From Deltaproteobacteria bacterium (lineage in GTDB: Bacteria; Desulfobacterota; DSM-4660; Desulfatiglandales; HGW-15): a stretch of 10,025 bases of DNA. Both the position numbers and the translations under genes were made by a program. The notes below the pieces were generated by a model that saw only the letters and a list, made by a program, of their open reading frames with translations, did not search any database and had not been told where the DNA came from. How positions within the stretch are numbered: position 1 is the first letter of the stretch; the number at the start of each line of letters is the position of its first letter. Positions 6,559 to 10,025 of the stretch are shown here, in pieces. The DNA is taken from assembly GCA_030671095.1 (NCBI GenBank), contig DAOVAK010000054.1, positions 1 through 10,025 on the forward strand, read 5' to 3'.

Positions 6559-6643
6559 CACTGGGGATTAGGTGTTCAACCTGTCTCTGGTTAGCCCCTG
6601 GCTACCCTAGGAGGAAAGGGTTAGTTCTTAGGGGCTTTCTTTT
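6559..6643 (+). ncRNA. Candidate small RNA of about 85 bases, family not recognised
   Basis: A predicted promoter (6525-6552) and a terminator-like hairpin with a T-rich tail (6593-6643) bracket about 85 bases with no open frame. Within it, AGGT-GTTCA-ACCT (6570-6582) is a small hairpin and ACCCT...AGGGT (6604-6621) an inner stem. I checked for tRNA, 4.5S (signal-recognition particle) and 6S-like features and saw none. It may instead be just a terminator for upstream transcription. Confidence 0.3.
6593..6643 (+). terminator. Probable intrinsic terminator, plus strand
   Basis: AGCCCCT (6593-6599) pairs perfectly with AGGGGCT (6630-6636), which is followed at once by TTCTTTT. A second stem, ACCCT/AGGGT (6604-6608 with 6617-6621), stacks inside it. 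The loop is larger than usual. The T-run is on the plus strand only, so it does not serve the minus-strand gene that ends at 6691. Confidence 0.55.
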
Positions 6644-6690
6644 GCCGCCTAAACCAGCAAGATGGGGGAGGAATGTGACCATTCATGGTG

Positions 6691-7656
6691 CTAAACGGCC
6701 TCAATGGTGGAAGGCGGTTTTTTAGTGATGTTATAAGTGACGCTGACGACGCCGGGCACTTCAGTTGTGATTCTCTCAGCCAGTCGGTCTAAAACATCAT
6801 AAGGGAGCCTGGTGGGCGAACCTATTTTAGCATCCTTGCTCTCCCAACATCTGACCTCGACTTGCAATCCGAAATCCCGTTTTCCTTCTCTTATCCCAAC
6901 AACTCGGTCCTCATGCAGAATGGCCAAATACTGAAATGCCCCGCTGTCAGATAATTCTTCCTCAACAATTTTGGTCGCACGCCTCACCGTCTCCACCCGT
7001 CCCGGTGTCGTCTCCCCGATGACTCTTGCTGCCAGGGCTGGGCCCGGGAAAGGGGGCCGATTATAGATCTCCTCTGGAAGAGCGAGGGATTTACCGACTT
7101 GCCTGATAGATGATTTGCGAAGCTGGATCAAAGGTTCTATGACCTTGTACCCGTACATTTTCTCAGGATCAATGCCGAGCTGCTCGAGAATATTGTGTTG
7201 TCTTTTGATTCCAGCCACAGTCTCTTCGATATCCGTATAGTTTGTCCCTTGAAGGAGATACTTGGCTCCGGTCTCCCTGACCAAATCACCAAAGACATCG
7301 CGGTAAAATGAGCTGGTAATAGCCTCTCTTTTCTTTTCCGGGTCTGTGCGGCCTTTCAAGGCTTCGAAAAAAGTCTGCTGGGCATCGAAGAGCTCCACCT
7401 TGACGCCCAGATCCTTGAACAACGAAACAATATGCTCAGGTTCTCCATCTCTCATCAGGCCGCTATCAATAAAATATGTCTTCAGCCTATCTCCCAACGC
7501 CTTTTGTCCGAGCAGAGTAACCACAGAGGAATCAACTCCGCCAGACAGGGCATTAATGGCCAACCCGTCACCAACAATTGAGGAGATTTCCTCGATCTTT
7601 TCGGGGATGAATTTATCGGGATTTAGCTCCCCTAACCTGATTTCCTGGATATCCAT
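6691..7656 (-). CDS. GMP synthase ATP-pyrophosphatase subunit, stand-alone (GuaA C-terminal half; archaeal GuaAb-like)
   Basis: The protein has 321 residues. SGGVDSS (38-44) is the ATP-pyrophosphatase P-loop of the N-type family. YFIDSGLMRDGE, LLQGTNYTDIEET (134-146), IKRQHN (150-155), RPPFPGPALAARVIGE (200-215) and the C-terminal ITKKPPSTIE (310-319) are the landmarks of the GMP synthase synthetase and dimerisation domains. These domains adenylate XMP and aminate it to GMP. Bacterial GuaA normally carries an N-terminal glutamine amidotransferase of about 200 residues. Here the protein starts just before the synthetase domain with a strong GGGGGAGGT site (7660-7668), so it is a designed start, not a truncation. 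Archaea use separate subunits. No amidotransferase gene is nearby; it may be elsewhere, or ammonia may be used. The last residues (EAV) differ from the usual EWE. Transcribed divergently from asnA. Confidence 0.88.
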   Translation of the reverse strand: MDIQEIRLGELNPDKFIPEKIEEISSIVGDGLAINALSGGVDSSVVTLLGQKALGDRLKTYFIDSGLMRDGEPEHIVSLFKDLGVKVELFDAQQTFFEALKGRTDPEKKREAITSSFYRDVFGDLVRETGAKYLLQGTNYTDIEETVAGIKRQHNILEQLGIDPEKMYGYKVIEPLIQLRKSSIRQVGKSLALPEEIYNRPPFPGPALAARVIGETTPGRVETVRRATKIVEEELSDSGAFQYLAILHEDRVVGIREGKRDFGLQVEVRCWESKDAKIGSPTRLPYDVLDRLAERITTEVPGVVSVTYNITKKPPSTIEAV

Positions 7657-7716
7657 GTGACCTCCCCCTGTTTGTTGCTAGAATTTTCAAATCGTAAATT
7701 GTGGCATTTCTGAGTG

Positions 7717-7744
7717 AATATGTTTAAGAATGCCCCCATGTCAA
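7717..7744 (-). promoter_or_regulatory. Predicted promoter of the GMP synthase subunit gene, TTGACA-N16-CATATT
   Basis: On the minus strand, a perfect -35 TTGACA (7744-7739) and a CATATT -10 (7722-7717, four of six) are 16 bases apart. The start of transcription near 7710 leaves a leader of about 54 bases containing the GGGGGAGGT ribosome site. Confidence 0.6.
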
Positions 7745-7962
7745 GGAATAACTGAAGAAAGGTCAGAATTAGCGAAATTTGGCGCTGTATGTCATCGCTG
7801 TCGATTGGGGGCTTGCATATTCAGTATCTGGTTTTCCAGTGTAGACTAGACCTTAGAATGCGCTTTGCGACTCAGGGTATTTGAAATGTGAAAAGATTTG
7901 TGGTAAGCAAGCCTACACAGTCGTAATAGCGTTTGGTGTTAGACAATTCAGGTTAGACTTAG

Positions 7963-7970
7963 AAGGAGGA
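7963..7970 (+). promoter_or_regulatory. Ribosome-binding site deciding the asnA start
   Basis: AAGGAGGA lies nine bases before ATG 7980, which is in frame with the conserved protein. An out-of-frame ATG at 7975 overlaps the region (ATGCCATG), only four bases after the site, and its frame stops after three codons. Confidence 0.75.
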
Positions 7971-7979
7971 GAGAATGCC

Positions 7980-9107
7980 ATGTTAGACAAGGAGGCAGAT
8001 CTGGCAGGACCTGGCATTGGGGATTATGAGGAGCTGGAGAAGATTCTTCCAGAGGACTACAGCGCTCTGTTGACCCCAAAAGAGACGCAGAAAGCAATCT
8101 TTGCGGTGAAATCCTATATCGAAGAGAATCTTTGTAAAGAACTTAATCTGATGATTGTTACGGTTCCCCTGATTGTCGAAGCGGAGAGCGGCGTGAACGA
8201 CTTCTTGGATCGGGACGGGTCAAGGAGTCCGATCCAGTTTCACATTTCCAACGACCACGGTAAGAACCCTGTTAATGCCCAGGTGGTGCAGGCAGCAACC
8301 AAATGGAAGCGAATGGCGCTGAAGCAGTTCGGGATGGGTGTGGGGGAGGGCCTGCTCACCGACATGCGGGCTGTACGTAAGGACTACTTCCTTGACCATG
8401 ATCACGGTGCCTATGTGGATCAGTGGGACTGGGAGCTGGCGATCACAGAAGAGCAACGCAACCTGGATTTTCTTACGGAGGTTGTGAGGAAGATCTGGAA
8501 GGTCCTCAAGGGCGCTGAGACATATGTCCAGGAACTCTTCCCGCAACTAAAGACGGACAAGTATCCCGATTTACCCGATGAGCTTACCTTTATTCATGCC
8601 GAGGATATCCTCGATAGATATCCCGATATGCCACGTAAGGCGCGTGAGACAGCTATCCTGCAGGAATACCCTGCAATCTTCATCTATGGAATCGGCTGGG
8701 TACTCGACGACGGATATCCACACGAAATGAGGGCTGCGGACTATGACGATTGGGTCATAGAGACCCGGTCCAAGGATGGCAGGCCCATGCATGGCCTAAA
8801 CGGTGACATCCTTGTCTGGAATCCCGAGACAAAGCGCCGTCACGAGCTCACATCCATGGGAGTCCGGGTAAACGCCGAAACGCTCAAGAAACAACTGGAG
8901 ATTGCGGGACAGCTTGAATTCCTCCAGTTTCCATATCACCAAGGCATCATAAATAACACGCTACCCCTCAGTATTGGCGGCGGCGTTGGGCAGTCACGGA
9001 CCTTTATGCTCTTGCTCAGAAAGGCGCACCTGGGAGAGGTGAGTGTCACCGTATGGCCACAGAAATTCAAGGACATGTGCAGGCAGAAAAATATCCATGT
9101 CCTATAA
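7980..9107 (+). CDS. asnA: Asparagine synthetase A (aspartate-ammonia ligase)
   Basis: It makes asparagine from aspartate and ammonia with ATP going to AMP and pyrophosphate, in the cytosol as a dimer. The fold is that of class-II aminoacyl-tRNA synthetases. Landmarks of the AsnA family are all present in order: AATKWKR (105-111), GEGLLTDM (122-129), YVDQWDWE (145-152), FIYGIGWVLDDG (234-245), RAADYDDW (251-258), LNGDILVWNP (273-282), ELTSMGVRV (289-297) and the ATP-site IGGGVGQSR (332-340). The protein is 375 residues from ATG 7980, about 45 longer than the roughly 330-residue E. coli enzyme. The extra length is an acidic N-terminal lead (1-31) plus a slightly longer tail. The frame is open back to ATG 7881, but AAGGAGGA at 7963-7970 marks 7980 as the start. 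It is unlike the glutamine-dependent AsnB family. No regulator such as AsnC is adjacent. Confidence 0.95.
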   Translation: MLDKEADLAGPGIGDYEELEKILPEDYSALLTPKETQKAIFAVKSYIEENLCKELNLMIVTVPLIVEAESGVNDFLDRDGSRSPIQFHISNDHGKNPVNAQVVQAATKWKRMALKQFGMGVGEGLLTDMRAVRKDYFLDHDHGAYVDQWDWELAITEEQRNLDFLTEVVRKIWKVLKGAETYVQELFPQLKTDKYPDLPDELTFIHAEDILDRYPDMPRKARETAILQEYPAIFIYGIGWVLDDGYPHEMRAADYDDWVIETRSKDGRPMHGLNGDILVWNPETKRRHELTSMGVRVNAETLKKQLEIAGQLEFLQFPYHQGIINNTLPLSIGGGVGQSRTFMLLLRKAHLGEVSVTVWPQKFKDMCRQKNIHVL

Positions 9108-9140
9108 TGAAAATCGGTGGGAAGAGGGACGTCCTGAATA

Positions 9141-9231
9141 GAGCATGGGGCAGAGAGCCTGGAGCCCCAGTTGAATAGTCCCGCCGGAGCGGGAATTCAA
9201 CGGGGTAAACATGGAGCATGGAGTGAGGAGC
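9141..9231 (+). repeat. GAGCATG heptad array interrupted by a 45-base palindromic element
   Basis: The heptads are GAGCATG, GGGCAGA, GAGCCTG and GAGC (9141-9165). The array resumes with ATG (9211-9213), GAGCATG, GAGTGAG and GAGC (9214-9231). Removing 9166-9210 restores unbroken 7-base phase. The inserted element starts CCCAGTTGAATAG and ends ATTCAACGGGGTAAAC, the same ends as at 1892-1927. Confidence 0.8.
9165..9205. repeat. Near-perfect 41-base hairpin (copy 2 of the palindromic element)
   Basis: CCCC/GGGG (9165-9168 with 9202-9205), GTTGAAT/ATTCAAC (9170-9176 with 9195-9201) and TCCCGC/GCGGGA (9179-9184 with 9189-9194) stack around a CGGA tetraloop. This gives 17 base pairs with only A9169 and A9177-G9178 bulged. 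No T-run follows, so it is not a standard terminator for asnA, although it lies 57 bases after the asnA stop. Confidence 0.8.
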
Positions 9232-9234
9232 TTG

Positions 9235-9253
9235 CCCTGAGCCTGTCGAAGGG
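9235..9253. repeat. Dispersed imperfect palindrome CCCTGAGCCTGTCGAAGGG
   Basis: This 19-base sequence is a partly self-complementary word (CCCT...AGGG ends). I recall very similar TTCGACAGGCTCAG-type words as dispersed repeats in many bacterial genomes. Only one copy is in this window, so its repeat status here rests on that prior knowledge. Confidence 0.5.
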
Positions 9254-9276
9254 TAAGAAGCAGAACGCTAAAAGAG

Positions 9277-9304
9277 TTGACTTGTAGGTTTTATTCAATA
9301 TTAT
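9277..9304 (+). promoter_or_regulatory. Predicted sigma-70-type promoter TTGACT-N16-TATTAT
   Basis: TTGACT (9277-9282) and TATTAT (9299-9304) each match five of six consensus bases with a 16-base spacer. Transcription would start near 9311. The only downstream gene in view begins at 9568, giving a leader of about 257 bases that contains the CTGGATN heptads and the palindrome. Confidence 0.5.
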
Positions 9305-9346
9305 CCTGATTAACTAGATTTTCATTCCAATCCGTTAACCACTTTT

Positions 9347-9381
9347 CTGGATACTAGATTCTAGATGCTTGATCCTGGATC
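9347..9381 (+). repeat. Second kind of 7-base tandem repeat (CTNGATN)
   Basis: The units are CTGGATA, CTAGATT, CTAGATG, CTTGATC and CTGGATC, five consecutive units at exact 7-base spacing. Positions 1, 2, 4, 5 and 6 are invariant. The sequence is unrelated to GAGCATG but the period is the same. Confidence 0.8.
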
Positions 9382-9464
9382 TTAACAAAAAATAACCCTT
9401 CCACCCGTTAATCTCTCTTTCGAGGTTACCCCATGGAGCATCCCCTCAAAATGTGCCCACCTAG

Positions 9465-9494
9465 CTCCTGACAGAATGTCCATTCTGTTGGGAG
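9465..9494. promoter_or_regulatory. Strong palindrome, candidate operator or RNA hairpin
   Basis: ACAGAATG-TC-CATTCTGT (9471-9488) is a perfect 8-2-8 palindrome. Its flanks extend the pairing to 14 bp with two G-T wobbles (CTCCTG with TGGGAG). The GAATGnnCATTC core is of the size and kind bound by TetR-type dimeric repressors. It lies 73 bases before the ATG at 9568 and just upstream of TATAAA (9503-9508), a possible -10 whose -35 would fall inside the palindrome. No T-run follows on either strand. Confidence 0.5.
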
Positions 9495-9567
9495 GAGGGG
9501 GATATAAAGCTAAGAGTGAATACATTCCATTAATTTTTCATACCGAAAAGATTGTTTCTCCTAAGTG

Positions 9568-10025
9568 ATGACTCTTAAAAAAATAGTTGCAGTAGTTTTA
9601 GCAGGTGGTGCCAAAAGATTTTCTTTTAGAGAGTTTTATCACCAATTGGAAGATCTATTTTCATACAGAGAATGGTATTTCAGGAGAGGATATAAATCAC
9701 TAAAAAGGATAAAGGTAAACAGGGGTGCAGCTGGAAACTCAAGGCCCATGCTAGAATACATACTAAACACACTAAGAAGCACAGAATGCATAGATAAAAT
9801 TCTAGTTGTTGGCCCCGAAAAAGAGATAAGAGAAAAAATTGATCCTGATCTATTATCGGAGGGCAGTAATGTTGAGGTCGTCCAGCAAAAAGAGAGCTAT
9901 GGACAGAACGTAAAAGAGGGTTATGACCGTGCCGGAGAAAAATATGTTTTATTTGTCACTTCAGATTCCCCGACAACGAAAGAAAAAGATGTATCCGAGT
10001 TCATAGAAATATGCAGAGAGTTATA
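9568..10025 (+). CDS. MobA-like nucleotidyltransferase (GT-A fold), 3' end cut off by the window
   Basis: The frame is open from ATG 9568 (GTG 9565 is also possible) to the window edge, giving about 152 residues. KIVAVVLAGGAKRF (5-18) is the N-terminal nucleotide-binding strand and glycine loop of NTP-transferase enzymes. RPMLEYILNTLRS is the helix usually following K-P-M, DKILVVGP is the next strand, and YVLFVTSDSPTT carries a likely metal-binding Asp (D133). The family transfers nucleotides to sugars, phosphates or molybdopterin; the substrate is unknown. About 35 residues rich in aromatic and basic residues (FREFYHQ... to GAAGN) separate the glycine loop from RPML, longer than usual, and the usual Lys before P-M is Arg. 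Codon use is strongly AT-rich (AAA, ATA, AGA), unlike every other gene here, which suggests recent transfer. No strong ribosome site is visible. Confidence 0.7.
   Translation, partial: MTLKKIVAVVLAGGAKRFSFREFYHQLEDLFSYREWYFRRGYKSLKRIKVNRGAAGNSRPMLEYILNTLRSTECIDKILVVGPEKEIREKIDPDLLSEGSNVEVVQQKESYGQNVKEGYDRAGEKYVLFVTSDSPTTKEKDVSEFIEICREL

Larger units (their letters stand above)
7657..7979. other. Divergent intergenic region between the GMP synthase subunit and asnA
   Basis: About 320 bases holding a good minus-strand promoter (7717-7744). GCCCCCA (7732-7738) and TGGGGGC (7806-7812) are complementary arms about 67 bases apart and flank the upstream side of that promoter. CTGG-TTTT-CCAG (7828-7839) is a tiny hairpin. 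No clear plus-strand promoter for asnA was found, and no riboswitch family was recognised. Confidence 0.5.
9108..9567. other. Gap of about 460 bases holding repeats, a predicted promoter and a palindrome
   Basis: No gene is seen. From the left it holds a GAGCATG heptad array with an embedded palindromic element (9141-9231), a dispersed 19-base repeat (9235-9253), a predicted promoter (9277-9304), a second kind of heptad array (9347-9381) and a strong palindrome (9465-9494). Base composition becomes AT-rich from about 9260 onward. Confidence 0.6.

Noticed and set aside
6553..6643. tRNA, 4.5S RNA or 6S RNA in the candidate small RNA
   Set aside because: No cloverleaf, no conserved 4.5S tip sequence and too short for 6S.
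6678..6689. ACCAT-TC-ATGGT inverted repeat just after the GMP synthase subunit stop as its terminator
   Set aside because: Only a 5-bp stem with a 2-base loop and no T-run on the minus strand.
9165..9205. Hairpin after asnA considered as its terminator
   Set aside because: The stem is excellent but has no T-run, and the same element occurs at 1892-1927 away from any gene end.

Overview
The window looks like part of a chromosome from a Gram-negative bacterium, most plausibly an anaerobic Desulfobacterota/Deltaproteobacteria-like organism. This is an inference from three things: metabolic genes spaced by long repeat-rich gaps, degenerate 7-base tandem repeats, and a eukaryote-like pseudokinase/protease fusion. 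No rRNA, tRNA or other taxonomic marker is present, so the assignment is soft. Most genes are moderately GC-rich; the last ~500 bases are clearly AT-richer.

Layout. Bases 2-193 are the end of a class-III (glutamate-1-semialdehyde-like) aminotransferase, followed by a doubtful 33-codon ORF. It converges on a minus-strand saccharopine dehydrogenase-family oxidoreductase (455-1612). A 725-base gap with one repeat cluster follows. Next is the centrepiece (2338-5451): a 1037-residue protein with an N-terminal zinc ribbon, a kinase fold that has lost its catalytic residues, one transmembrane helix, a trypsin-like protease domain with an intact His-Asp-Ser triad, and a TPR-like C-terminal half. Downstream on the same strand are a class-I SAM methyltransferase (5540-6046) and a small two-helix membrane protein (6088-6279).

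Bases 6280-6690 hold hairpins, two families of 7-base repeats, and a possible short RNA with its own promoter and terminator. A stand-alone ATP-pyrophosphatase half of GMP synthase lies on the minus strand (6691-7656). It has no glutaminase domain and a good sigma-70-like promoter. Divergent from it is asparagine synthetase A (asnA, start best placed at 7980). After asnA a second repeat cluster leads, through a predicted promoter and a strong palindrome, to the truncated start of an AT-rich nucleotidyltransferase-like gene (9568 to window end).

The genes do not form one obvious pathway. AsnA and the GMP-synthase subunit are both ATP-dependent (AMP-forming) amidation enzymes, but they are transcribed apart. 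The two most notable items are the pseudokinase-TM-protease-TPR fusion, and a short palindromic element found twice. Both copies of that element interrupt a GAGCATG 7-base repeat at the same point; in the second copy, removing it restores the repeat phase.
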